24,283 nucleotides of DNA, taken from assembly GCA_002482705.1 (NCBI GenBank), contig DLGM01000470.1, positions 1-24,283 on the forward strand, in the 5' to 3' direction. Below are positions 1 to 7,007 of the stretch, one piece after another. Position 1 is the stretch's first letter, and every line of letters begins with the position of its first letter. Below the pieces are notes generated by a model. That model searched no databases. It was not told where the DNA came from and saw nothing but the letters and a program-made list of their open reading frames with translations. A program made the position numbers and the translations under genes. The DNA comes from Cyanobacteria bacterium UBA7694 (lineage in GTDB: Bacteria; Cyanobacteriota; Sericytochromatia; UBA7694).

Positions 1-1
1 G

Positions 2-388
2 GTTTGGGCGGGCAACGACAATCCCAGCGTTACCCGAGGAGGAGGAGGCAGTTTGTGTGGCCCGATCTGGCGTGCTTATATGCGGGAAGCGGTACAGGGG
101 TTGCCGATTGAGGGCTTTGGGCCGTTAAAAGCCATTGAAACCAGCCCAGAACCGAGTGCCAGTGCTTCCACCGAGGCCACCCCAGAACCTACGGCGACCA
201 ATTCGATTGTTGAGATTCCGCTCGAAAGCACGGCCCCTCCTGAGGCCTCTCCGTCTGCGCTGCCATCCTTTGTACCTCCACAGGAGCCTGTTGCGAGCAA
301 TCCGGCTGTGCCGGAAATGCCCGAAGTACCTGAGGCCACCCCCGCTGCTGAGGAGCCAGAAGTCTTAGAGCTCTTGCCGCCGCCCTAA
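2..388 (+). CDS. Class A penicillin-binding protein (PBP1A-type), C-terminal end, 5' truncated
   Basis: The open frame enters from the left edge and shows the last 128 residues. It begins VWAGNDNPSVTRGGGGS, followed by LCGPIWRAYM. This is the end of a class A PBP transpeptidase domain, where family members read roughly VWVGYDNP...GG..APIW. Such enzymes polymerise and crosslink peptidoglycan on the outer face of the inner membrane. The catalytic SxxK, SxN and KTG motifs lie upstream of the window. After the domain ends (about residue 45 of the visible part) comes a tail of about 85 residues that is very rich in Pro, Glu, Ala, Ser and Thr, ending LELLPPP. A TTG at position 53 could be mistaken for a start, but the homology continues upstream of it. 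Family assignment is firm; the exact paralogue is not. Confidence 0.85.
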   Translation, partial: VWAGNDNPSVTRGGGGSLCGPIWRAYMREAVQGLPIEGFGPLKAIETSPEPSASASTEATPEPTATNSIVEIPLESTAPPEASPSALPSFVPPQEPVASNPAVPEMPEVPEATPAAEEPEVLELLPPP

Positions 389-392
389 AGGA

Positions 393-420
393 AAACGCCC
401 CGGAAGCTTCCGGGGCGTTT
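393..420 (+). terminator. Terminator-like palindrome after the PBP gene
   Basis: A perfect 28-base palindrome (AAACGCCCCGGAAG and its reverse complement) starts five bases after the stop codon. It would form a GC-rich hairpin. The T tract after the stem is only the TTT that belongs to the right arm, so it is weaker than a textbook intrinsic terminator. The remaining 216 bases to the convergent gene hold nothing else that I recognise. Confidence 0.6.
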
Positions 421-636
421 CACTTAAGAACAGATGGGATATCCCTTGGGGGATAAGCGGTTCAGACATTCGTCGTGCGGGACGGACAAAAATGTAAGCT
501 GCTTAGCGTGCCAGGATCATGAGTACCTCTGTGGTGTGTAGAAATCTTCAAAGGCTTAACACACTGTGTAGACTACCGGATAATTGTGACAACATCATGA
601 CGAATAGGTTAAATGTGCGCCCAATCACGCTTAAAG

Positions 637-2049
637 CTAAGCAAATAATAGGGTAATGTTCAAACGCCGATGTACATAACCGCTGCGAAAGTGAAAGTGA
701 TCCGTGGCATGAAAACAGCGGGAATGAAACATCACCACCCGATTTTGCCGATAGGGGATGACCCTTGGCTGAGCTTGGTGTTCTTTCAGCCAGGTTTGTA
801 ATGTTTCGTCACTGCGGGCGTTGTAGTCATGAAACAACCATTCTTGGGGAGCTGTTTTGTCGTAGATAATCAGTCCTCCACTGTCCGGGTCTAAGTTCGC
901 TTCATCTGGGGTAATCCAAAAATTGACGTTGACAGTGGCATTGTCCGCATGCACCCCAATGCCTGTGCTGTTGGCCCCATATTTATAGCCCCACATCTGC
1001 TGTAAATGCAGGCCCCCCAATACCGCTGGCAGGGCTTGCTGGAGTTCATGGGCAATTTGTAACAAAAGCTCACAACAAAATCCATCTTCGAGATAACTGC
1101 CCAAATAACCGCCTGATTTGCTGTCATCGTGCCAGATGGTTGATTTCTCACAGAAGTGCAGCAGGGCATCCACGGCATCCGGGTGTAAAAAACCGTCCCA
1201 CGAGACCAGCCCTGGGGCTTGCTGATGGTAGGTGTCACTCAAGGAAAGCCAATGTTGGGATTGTAGGGGAGACTGGCGAAATGCAGGTACATCGGCAAAA
1301 TAGACATTGCGACCGTATAAGGGGAGCCGCTTCTGTTGGGCAGGGTTCAAGGTGAGGCGTGGCCCAGGTTGGCTCTGGGTTTCGGTCAGCAGGGCTTCTA
1401 GATCCTGTACGGGTTTGCTAAATGAGGGGGGTAAATAACGCCCGGCCAATAAGAACTGGTACTGTTCTAAATCGTGCTGTAATTTGGCTCGGCTGGTGTG
1501 TTCTGGTGGGGCTGGCGTTTGTGTGACCACCTGTTGTGGCAGTTGAATATCTTCTTCGAGCTTGTGCCAGGTGAGGCCGCGTTGTAGGCAATAAGCGGTT
1601 TTAAAGGCATTATTGGCGGCTTGCCACTGCCCTTGTTGCAGCAGAGTGCGCCCCAGCGCATTCCAGAGACTGGCATCCCCTGGATCTTGGGCCAGCCCCT
1701 GATTTAAGCGCTGCTGAGCAAGTTCTGTTTGGCCTTGGCTTAAAAGCACCAGGGCCCAGCGCTGATACAGTTCAGTGGCTTGGGGTTGGAGACGTAACCC
1801 CCACTGATAATGGGCAATGGCACGACCTGGATTGCTGTTTTCTAAGCTTTCGCCCTGTAGCCCATGGAGGCGGCTGACCCGGGGTGTCAGGATACGCAGG
1901 GCCAGAATGAGGGCCAGAACTTCGAGAACGCCCCCAGGCAATTGCTGGGCGGGTGGAAAAAATACCATGCTGATGCAGAGCGCACTTAACAGAACACTGC
2001 TGATGATAAAAGCCACCCAAGCGGCGACCAAGAGAGGGAAGGGTTTCAC
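637..2049 (-). CDS. Membrane-anchored TPR protein fused to a 2OG-Fe(II) oxygenase domain
   Basis: The protein has three parts. Residues about 4-60 hold two hydrophobic segments (PLLVAAWVAFIISSVLLSAL and VLEVLALILAL), a likely inner-membrane anchor. Residues about 70-160 carry TPR-like helical repeats (AIAHYQWGLRLQP, AQQRLNQGLAQDPGDASLW, AANNAFKTAY). The C-terminal 180 residues are a prolyl-4-hydroxylase-type 2-oxoglutarate/Fe(II) oxygenase. The HxD iron ligands are H367 and D369 (VHADNATVNVNFW), the distal His is H447 (CFHATDHF), and the 2-oxoglutarate Arg is R461 or R462 (HRRLNIT). It probably hydroxylates a protein or small-molecule substrate, which is unknown. The GTG at 2049 was chosen because it overlaps the stop of the upstream propeller gene as GTGA and follows AAGAG. 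An in-frame TTG at 2088 would add 13 residues. Confidence 0.8.
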   Translation of the reverse strand: MKPFPLLVAAWVAFIISSVLLSALCISMVFFPPAQQLPGGVLEVLALILALRILTPRVSRLHGLQGESLENSNPGRAIAHYQWGLRLQPQATELYQRWALVLLSQGQTELAQQRLNQGLAQDPGDASLWNALGRTLLQQGQWQAANNAFKTAYCLQRGLTWHKLEEDIQLPQQVVTQTPAPPEHTSRAKLQHDLEQYQFLLAGRYLPPSFSKPVQDLEALLTETQSQPGPRLTLNPAQQKRLPLYGRNVYFADVPAFRQSPLQSQHWLSLSDTYHQQAPGLVSWDGFLHPDAVDALLHFCEKSTIWHDDSKSGGYLGSYLEDGFCCELLLQIAHELQQALPAVLGGLHLQQMWGYKYGANSTGIGVHADNATVNVNFWITPDEANLDPDSGGLIIYDKTAPQEWLFHDYNARSDETLQTWLKEHQAQPRVIPYRQNRVVMFHSRCFHATDHFHFRSGYVHRRLNITLLFA

Positions 2050-3272
2050 AATTGGCTCTTGACCCAATCCAATGCGGGCTTCCACCAATCACTTTTTGCA
2101 CTCCATTTTTTGCCTAAACTGTGAGCCAAGGCTGCGGAGCCACGGTGGGCGGGTTCTCCCCCGTACATGGGCCAATAAATTTCCCCCATGCCACCATCGT
2201 CAAAACCAAATAAAAAATTGCCTTGTGTCCCAATATAGAGGCGGTTATTTGCGATCGCTGGCGAGCTGTGCATTTTGTATTTGGTATTGTATTTCCAGCG
2301 CAGGGCCCCATCATGATCGAGGGAATAGACATAACCATCGCGGCAGCCAAAATAGATGCCTTTTTCTGATACTGCCGGGGTTGAATACACGGCATCCTGG
2401 GTGGCAAAACGCCACTTGAGTTTGCCCGTGCTGCGATTGATGGCGTAGAGTTGTTTGTCATTGCTGCCAATATAGACGGTGCTTTTGTAGACCACCGGTG
2501 AAGACTCTTCAATATAACCATTGGTTTTATAACGCCAGCGCAGGGCTCCGGTTTCGCGATCAAAGGCATACAGGTGTTTGTCCCAGTTGCCAACAAAGAC
2601 CGTGGCGCCGCTGACGGTTGCCGCTGAACGATCAAAATAGCCCTGGGCTTTATAGCGCCATAGGATTTGGCCGGTGACTGCATCGAGGGAATAAAACGTG
2701 CGATCCCAGCCACCCACAAAAAGCTGACCATTGCTGTAGGCGGCGGAAGCGTCAATGGCCTCGGCGGTTGGAAAGACCCAGCGCAGTTCACCTTCTTTGG
2801 CACTCAGGGCATAGAGACGGCGGTCGCGGCTGCCCACGTAGATGCGGCCACCCCCGCCGGATACGCTGCCATAAATGGGGCCATTGGTTAAAAATCGCCA
2901 TTTGAGCTGCCCGGTTTTGAGATCGAGGGCATAGAGATATTGATCGGTGCTGCCAAAAAAAACGGTGTCGAGGTAAACCGCTGGATAGCCTTCCACATGC
3001 CCTTTGGTTTGAAACCCCCATAACTGTTGTTGGGTTTTGCCGTCTAAGGCCACCACACTGTCGGCTTGGGGCAGGCCCTGACTGTTTTTCTTTTTCTGTT
3101 TTTGATAGCCCGAAAGAATCAGATCGGCGACCCCATCACCATTGATATCCGTCAGCGTGATTTTGGCGTCCCAGTAGTCTTCTTTAATGGCCCAATTGAC
3201 CAGTCCCATACGCAGGGTATGTTCACAGCCTGTGAGCAGGCACAACAAGAGGAGCAATGTAAAAACGCGCAT
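2046..3272 (-). CDS. PQQ-type (BamB-like) beta-propeller lipoprotein
   Basis: A 408-residue exported lipoprotein with signal peptide MRVFTLLLLLCLLTGC and lipobox Cys16. Near residue 43 there is one DINGDGVADL motif, the FG-GAP/calcium-loop type. The rest is built of about seven repeats of roughly 40 residues with the pattern hydrophobic-G-x-x-D-x-x-LYALDxxTGxLxW (for example VFFGSTDQYLYALDLKTG and VYIGSNDKQLYAINRSTG). This is the PQQ-enzyme-like propeller seen in BamB and in many outer-membrane or periplasmic scaffold proteins. No quinone-binding or dehydrogenase site is evident, so a protein-binding role is more likely than catalysis. Its stop overlaps the start of the TPR/oxygenase gene, so the two are probably co-translated. 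The start has no Shine-Dalgarno but has TATAAT six bases upstream. Confidence 0.85.
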   Translation of the reverse strand: MRVFTLLLLLCLLTGCEHTLRMGLVNWAIKEDYWDAKITLTDINGDGVADLILSGYQKQKKKNSQGLPQADSVVALDGKTQQQLWGFQTKGHVEGYPAVYLDTVFFGSTDQYLYALDLKTGQLKWRFLTNGPIYGSVSGGGGRIYVGSRDRRLYALSAKEGELRWVFPTAEAIDASAAYSNGQLFVGGWDRTFYSLDAVTGQILWRYKAQGYFDRSAATVSGATVFVGNWDKHLYAFDRETGALRWRYKTNGYIEESSPVVYKSTVYIGSNDKQLYAINRSTGKLKWRFATQDAVYSTPAVSEKGIYFGCRDGYVYSLDHDGALRWKYNTKYKMHSSPAIANNRLYIGTQGNFLFGFDDGGMGEIYWPMYGGEPAHRGSAALAHSLGKKWSAKSDWWKPALDWVKSQL

Positions 3273-3278
3273 GGGGGC

Positions 3279-3284
3279 ATTATA
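3279..3284 (-). promoter_or_regulatory. -10 box (TATAAT) immediately before the propeller gene
   Basis: On the minus strand the sequence reads CGGTATAATGCCCCC followed by ATG. The consensus -10 hexamer ends six bases before the start codon, which places the expected transcription start at or next to the A of the ATG. No Shine-Dalgarno sequence fits between them, and no good -35 box is visible at 16-18 bases. This suggests a leaderless transcript. Confidence 0.5.
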
Positions 3285-3292
3285 CCGCGCCG

Positions 3293-3316
3293 AGAGGCAG
3301 AAAATTTTCTACCTCT
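3293..3316. promoter_or_regulatory. Near-perfect 24-base palindrome upstream of the propeller gene
   Basis: Arms AGAGGCAGAAAA and TTTTCTACCTCT are complementary except for one wobble pair. The palindrome starts nine bases upstream of the TATAAT and covers the expected -35 region. It lies between the amidase stop and the propeller start. An AT-rich core without a T tract makes an operator more likely than a terminator. Confidence 0.4.
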
Positions 3317-3328
3317 GCGGTGTGGGTT

Positions 3329-4408
3329 TTAGCGGCGACCGGCAAGACTGAGGCGGCGGGCCACTTCGCGCTTGATATCAGGCATCCGGGAATAGATTGT
3401 GTCACCGGGACAGGTTTTGGGGCTGAAGTCGCGGTGCCCATAAAACTCGTTGGTAGAAATGCCATAAGTGGCAGTCAGCCAGGTCATGAGGGAGACCAGT
3501 GCTTCATAAGACTCTGGGGTCAGGGCATCTTTGCCCGGATCGTAGTCACCCACTACGCTAATCCCAATCTTGTTGGTATTGGGAACGGCATGGGAGCCAA
3601 TGACATTGTCAGGACGGCCTTGGTAGATAATGCCTTCAGGGCCGATCAGATAGTGGTAACCAATGTCTGTCCATTTGTTATCGGTTTGGTGGTAACGCTG
3701 AATACCCCGAATGGTATTGGCCCCTTTATAAGCGGCCCGATCCGGTTTCCAAGTGTGGTGGAGGACAATTGCATTGGGGGTGTGGGGGGTAAACTCGCCT
3801 TTGGGGGGAGCTGCTTGCCACTGTTCGCGGGTCATCATGCGCGGTTTAGGTACCGTGACGGGTGCAAAGGTTTCAACGGGGCTGGTACGCGGTTTTTCGT
3901 AGCCAAACTGGAAGGTAATGCCATTCAGACGGGTATCACGGCCACTGAGAACAAGACGGTACTGAATCCAGCGGGCTTGTTGGGGCAACACCACACTCTT
4001 TTCTGGGCTCAAGGGGAAGAAGGGGCTCCAGGTGCGATTATCGCTGCTGACGCGGGCAGCCACCTCTAGACGGCCCTGAGCAGGGGTATTCTGCCAACCG
4101 GCCATAAAGGCGTTAAAGGCAAATGCAATTTGGCGTGGAGCGGAAAGGAAGGTGCCTTGGGGGACGCCTGTCAGGGCTGCAAGGGAGCCATCGGGGCGCA
4201 ATTCGGTACCGGCAAAAGAACCGGTGGCAAAGTCATTGCCTTGGTGGGTCCATTCGTCTTCACCACCGTCTGTGACAGGGGTGTTGGTGTTAAAGGTTGT
4301 CAGGGCGGTTTGTTGGGGGGTACGCATAGTGGGCGCTGGGGCCAACATTTGGCAACTGATGAGCAGAGCGGCAGTGCCCAAAAGAGCTACAGGAGTCAAA
4401 CGGCGCAT
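3329..4408 (-). CDS. PGRP/amidase_2-family N-acetylmuramoyl-L-alanine amidase, lipoprotein
   Basis: A 359-residue lipoprotein (MRRLTPVALLGTAALLISC, lipobox Cys19). Residues about 50-190 form a beta-rich region (SSDNRTWSPFFPLSPEK) of unclear role. Residues about 205-350 form the amidase/PGRP domain. The zinc ligands are H217 (VLHHT), H325 (GHRD) and C333 (KTCPG). The catalytic-type Tyr is Y251 (IGYHYLI), and K331 sits two residues before the Cys, as in T7 lysozyme. It should cleave the amide bond between MurNAc and the stem peptide from the inner leaflet or outer membrane. The ATG at 4408 was chosen because AAAGGAG lies eight bases upstream; an in-frame TTG at 4426 lies upstream of that ribosome site. 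It follows a small lipoprotein gene by 27 bases. Confidence 0.9.
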   Translation of the reverse strand: MRRLTPVALLGTAALLISCQMLAPAPTMRTPQQTALTTFNTNTPVTDGGEDEWTHQGNDFATGSFAGTELRPDGSLAALTGVPQGTFLSAPRQIAFAFNAFMAGWQNTPAQGRLEVAARVSSDNRTWSPFFPLSPEKSVVLPQQARWIQYRLVLSGRDTRLNGITFQFGYEKPRTSPVETFAPVTVPKPRMMTREQWQAAPPKGEFTPHTPNAIVLHHTWKPDRAAYKGANTIRGIQRYHQTDNKWTDIGYHYLIGPEGIIYQGRPDNVIGSHAVPNTNKIGISVVGDYDPGKDALTPESYEALVSLMTWLTATYGISTNEFYGHRDFSPKTCPGDTIYSRMPDIKREVARRLSLAGRR

Positions 4409-4435
4409 AGAAGGCGCTCCTTTCAAACGAGTGTG

Positions 4436-4702
4436 TTATTCCCAGGTGTCTTCTTCGGTGAGGCTGGCAGGGTGGGTCGTTTCTTCACTCTCTTCGGACT
4501 CAACGGGGGTCACCACAGTGCGCGAGTAAGTTTGGGCGCTGACAGATGTTTTGGCGGGGGGGGTACTGGTGGTGCGGGCGTTACCAGCGCTGGCAGCGGT
4601 GAGACGGTTGGTGCTGACACCCATGGGGGAGACCCGTGTATTACCACAAGCTGTGAGGGACATCAGCAAGAGGCTGGAGAATAAACAAGCAAATAATTTC
4701 AT
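4436..4702 (-). CDS. Small Ser/Thr-rich lipoprotein
   Basis: An 88-residue protein with a clear lipoprotein signal (MKLFACLFSSLLLMSLTAC, lipobox Cys19). The mature part is low in hydrophobic residues, rich in Ser and Thr, and ends in an acidic stretch (ESEESEETTHPASLTEEDTWE region). The start ATG is preceded by AAAGG at eight bases. It lies 27 bases upstream of the amidase and is probably co-transcribed. I recognise no family. A surface linker or a partner of the amidase are both only guesses from position. Confidence 0.75.
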   Translation of the reverse strand: MKLFACLFSSLLLMSLTACGNTRVSPMGVSTNRLTAASAGNARTTSTPPAKTSVSAQTYSRTVVTPVESEESEETTHPASLTEEDTWE

Positions 4703-4725
4703 AAGGCACCTTTCTACGCTAAGCT

Positions 4726-4741
4726 GATAATTTTAATTATC
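4726..4741 (-). promoter_or_regulatory. Possible -10 region within a short dyad upstream of the small lipoprotein
   Basis: GATAATT and AATTATC form a 7-base dyad with a 2-base loop, 24 bases upstream of the lipoprotein start. On the minus strand it reads GGGATAAT, a 5/6 match to TATAAT with TG at the extended -10 spacing. No convincing -35 box is visible. The assignment is tentative. Confidence 0.3.
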
Positions 4742-4802
4742 CCATTAAAAGGCCCTAAGCGGCTTGTCTTAAGATTAACCCATTGATAATGTTTGTTTAA
4801 GT

Positions 4803-5507
4803 TCAAGGGCTCTGGATTTGTAGGGCTTCCCATGCGTTTGCCACCTCTGGATCGGTGAGCAGATGGGGTTGTATTTGCAATTGGGTTTGTACCTGCTGAA
4901 AATGATGTTCAGCCTCTTCACTGCGTCCGAGGGCGCGGTCAATGCGTACTAACCCCATCTTGGCCAGCGTTTGGATCGGCTCATCGGTGTTTAGCGCGGC
5001 CCGCTCGTAGAAAATCCGGGCTTTGTGCAACTGGTGTAAATCGTGTTCATAAATCAAGGCGGCTTCATAATGATTCTGCAACTGTTCATGGCACAAGACC
5101 ACGCGGGCCGGCAGCTTGCCACGGGTGAAGCTGTCTAAGGCCGCCTCAATGTGTCCTGACTCCATTTGGAGCTGACCGAGTTTGCCCCAATCTTCGGCCT
5201 GTTCATAATATTTCAGCGCGGCTTTGAGATCCCCGCTCATTTCGTGGGCAATTGCGGCTTGGCGGGCATAGTTTTGCCCGCCCATGAGTTCGTGGAAGTG
5301 GTACAGGCGCTCGTACAGGACTGCAGCTTTGCGGTAACGCTTGCCCTGCATGTGGCGCTGTGCCCAGAAATGAATAACCGGTGTACCCAGCGGGCTATTC
5401 AGGATAAACCAGCTAACTCCGGCAATGACCAGGGTCAGGGGGACAAAAAAGAGCATGGCTGATAGATTGAGCAGGGAGGCAATCGCTGTTGATTTCTCTG
5501 GATCCAT
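4803..5507 (-). CDS. Membrane-anchored TPR-repeat protein
   Basis: 234 residues. One hydrophobic segment at about 16-38 (AMLFFVPLTLVIAGVSWFIL) gives a single membrane anchor. The rest is a helical-repeat array with alternating small and aromatic residues typical of TPRs: YRKAAVLYERLYHF, KAALKYYEQAEDWGKLGQLQ, IEAALDSFTRG, YEAALIYEHDLHQLHKARIF, EAEHHFQQVQ. Such domains hold protein partners; there is no catalytic motif. The start ATG is preceded by GGAAGG. It is the last gene of the minus-strand envelope module and lies 12 bases after the stand-alone-domain lipoprotein, so it was probably made as part of the same transcript. Confidence 0.75.
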   Translation of the reverse strand: MDPEKSTAIASLLNLSAMLFFVPLTLVIAGVSWFILNSPLGTPVIHFWAQRHMQGKRYRKAAVLYERLYHFHELMGGQNYARQAAIAHEMSGDLKAALKYYEQAEDWGKLGQLQMESGHIEAALDSFTRGKLPARVVLCHEQLQNHYEAALIYEHDLHQLHKARIFYERAALNTDEPIQTLAKMGLVRIDRALGRSEEAEHHFQQVQTQLQIQPHLLTDPEVANAWEALQIQSP

Positions 5508-5519
5508 GGGACCTTCCGC

Positions 5520-5849
5520 TTAAGGGGTGCGTATCAGGTACAAACGGTTTTGTTCGCGGCGAATTTGCCAGCCAGCGGGCAACTGTTTTTCGAGCTCCTC
5601 GAACCATAGGGGGTTTTCCGGTGTTGTACTGGCGTGGTATTCGGCCCGGCCCGCACCGCTGTTAACCGCCTCTACTTCTAGGCCTGCTGCTTTGAACAGA
5701 TCCTGCAAAGCGCGGCGTTCGTCTCCATCGCGGTAGCCCTCAATAATCAGCACCGTTTCACTTGCTGTTGGGGGTGTTTCGGGGGGCGCGGCCTGACGGT
5801 AACAGCTCACAAGTGCCAGTAAGAACACAATTCCGATGCCAGCCTTCAT
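5520..5849 (-). CDS. Small lipoprotein, stand-alone copy of the paralogues' C-terminal domain
   Basis: 109 residues with lipobox Cys16 (MKAGIGIVFLLALVSC). Residues 32-109 align well with the last 87 residues of the gene at 7004-8155. VLIIEGYRDGDERRALQDLF matches VIVLEGYDGGKQRRDFKKVL, then AEYHASTTPENPLWFEELEK matches AEFSVYSSSSPSDLFDDIIG, and the ends read LYLIRTP and AIFIVRK. The pattern of strand, helix, strand, strand, helix, strand suggests a small ferredoxin-like alpha/beta domain (inference). It lies three bases after the second paralogue. It may compete with or complete the domain in the larger proteins. No catalytic residues are evident. Confidence 0.75.
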   Translation of the reverse strand: MKAGIGIVFLLALVSCYRQAAPPETPPTASETVLIIEGYRDGDERRALQDLFKAAGLEVEAVNSGAGRAEYHASTTPENPLWFEELEKQLPAGWQIRREQNRLYLIRTP

Positions 5850-5852
5850 GTG

Positions 5853-7007
5853 TTATTTCCCCTGAATGACAAAATAGGCGCTGCCCAAGTCAAAGCGCTC
5901 TAGGCTCAATCCGAGACGTTCTTGCAAGCGCTCTTCCAGTTCATCGGCCAAATCGCCAATGACGCCGCTGTAACGAATCAGATAATCACCTTTGGCTTGA
6001 GGGGTGACGCCGCGTGTTAATTCGCGCAAGACGCTTTCCAATTCTTGGGCTTGGGCATCTTTGATGCCTTTGACGACAATGCGGAACTGACTGCCTTGGG
6101 CGACATTGCGTTTCCAGTGCAATAATAAATCTTCGAGGATTTGGGGCATGACCCCGGCAACGGATTCTTCGATGACTGCTTTGGCGCTGACATCCTCACT
6201 ACCGCGTACTGCCAGCGCTTCTGGGTTCCCCTGCGCATCACGCCGTTGATAGGTTTTGCTGATAAAGGCTTGGCCTGATGAGGCTTCGTAGGCTTCGACT
6301 TTGACCATGGTTTCGTAGTAGGTGTAGTCGCCGCTGCGTCCCGCCACTTTGGGATCAACCGTCACGCTCATATAGAGGTCAGCTTGTGCTTTCAGGGCCA
6401 GAGCCTGATGAAGACGGGTGCTTTGGCCTGCTGCTTGGGTGACGACTTGGTCATCCTGACGCAGGCTGCGCATGACCGCGGCATCTACCGCTTTACAGTT
6501 GTGGCGCACCAGATAGTTATTGACGCGACCGACAGCCCATTCGGCATAGGTGCTGGTATTGGATGGATCCTGGTAAAAGGCCATAATTGTGGGGTTACGC
6601 AATTGCTGGGTCAGCTCTTGGGTTGAGCTGATGACCTTGGCTGCTTCCAGATCTTGGCGCAGTAGGGCAATATTGACCTTACAAATGAGTTTGTAATAAC
6701 GCCCGCCACTTTCGGTTGTGCCCTTGCCTAAAATCTTTTGGCGGGTGACATATTTGATGCGTTGCTCTAAGATTTTGGCTTCAATGCGTTTGTATTGCTG
6801 CTGCTCACCCTCTGTTTGCACCAAACTCAATACGGCCTGTTGCAGGGCCATGAGTTCGGCATTGGCCAACGCTTCTTCAGCTGTAGGGCCTTGGCCCACA
6901 ATTTCGACTTCGCGAACGCTGTAGTCGAGATTTTTAACGTCGGCCCATGCGGCCGGGGCCGACGCCAATAATAGCGCCAGCGCCCAAGTTAATGTCTGCC
7001 GTTTCAT
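5853..7007 (-). CDS. Exported FlgT/LPP20-like protein, paralogue B
   Basis: 384 residues with a cleavable signal peptide (MKRQTLTWALALLLASAPAAWA). Residues about 28-125 look like the FlgT N-terminal/LPP20-type domain (IVGQGPTAEEALANAELMAL, then GGRYYKLICKVNI). The middle (130-300) resembles the alpha/beta TolB-N/CsgG-like region (VDAAVMRSLRQDDQVV, ADLYMSVTV, KVEAYEASSGQAF). The last 78 residues are the same domain as the small lipoprotein downstream. It is collinear along its length with the next gene upstream in the operon and overlaps it as ATGA, so the pair arose by tandem duplication. The family fold is inferred by eye, and no flagellar gene is nearby. Confidence 0.7.
   Translation of the reverse strand: MKRQTLTWALALLLASAPAAWADVKNLDYSVREVEIVGQGPTAEEALANAELMALQQAVLSLVQTEGEQQQYKRIEAKILEQRIKYVTRQKILGKGTTESGGRYYKLICKVNIALLRQDLEAAKVISSTQELTQQLRNPTIMAFYQDPSNTSTYAEWAVGRVNNYLVRHNCKAVDAAVMRSLRQDDQVVTQAAGQSTRLHQALALKAQADLYMSVTVDPKVAGRSGDYTYYETMVKVEAYEASSGQAFISKTYQRRDAQGNPEALAVRGSEDVSAKAVIEESVAGVMPQILEDLLLHWKRNVAQGSQFRIVVKGIKDAQAQELESVLRELTRGVTPQAKGDYLIRYSGVIGDLADELEERLQERLGLSLERFDLGSAYFVIQGK

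Noticed and set aside
436..445. Short palindrome GGGATATCCC after the PBP terminator
   Set aside because: Ten bases with no placement near a promoter or gene start; expected by chance.
2252..2259. A GCGATCGC octamer like the cyanobacterial HIP1 repeat
   Set aside because: A single copy inside a coding region is not enough to suggest a HIP1-rich genome.
2114..2803. A 229-codon frame overlapping the propeller gene on the same strand
   Set aside because: It is a frame-shifted shadow whose length comes from the repeated blades; the propeller frame has all expected motifs.
3320..4069. A 249-codon plus-strand open frame opposite the amidase gene
   Set aside because: It lies wholly antisense to a gene with clear catalytic motifs and has no ribosome site or recognisable domain.
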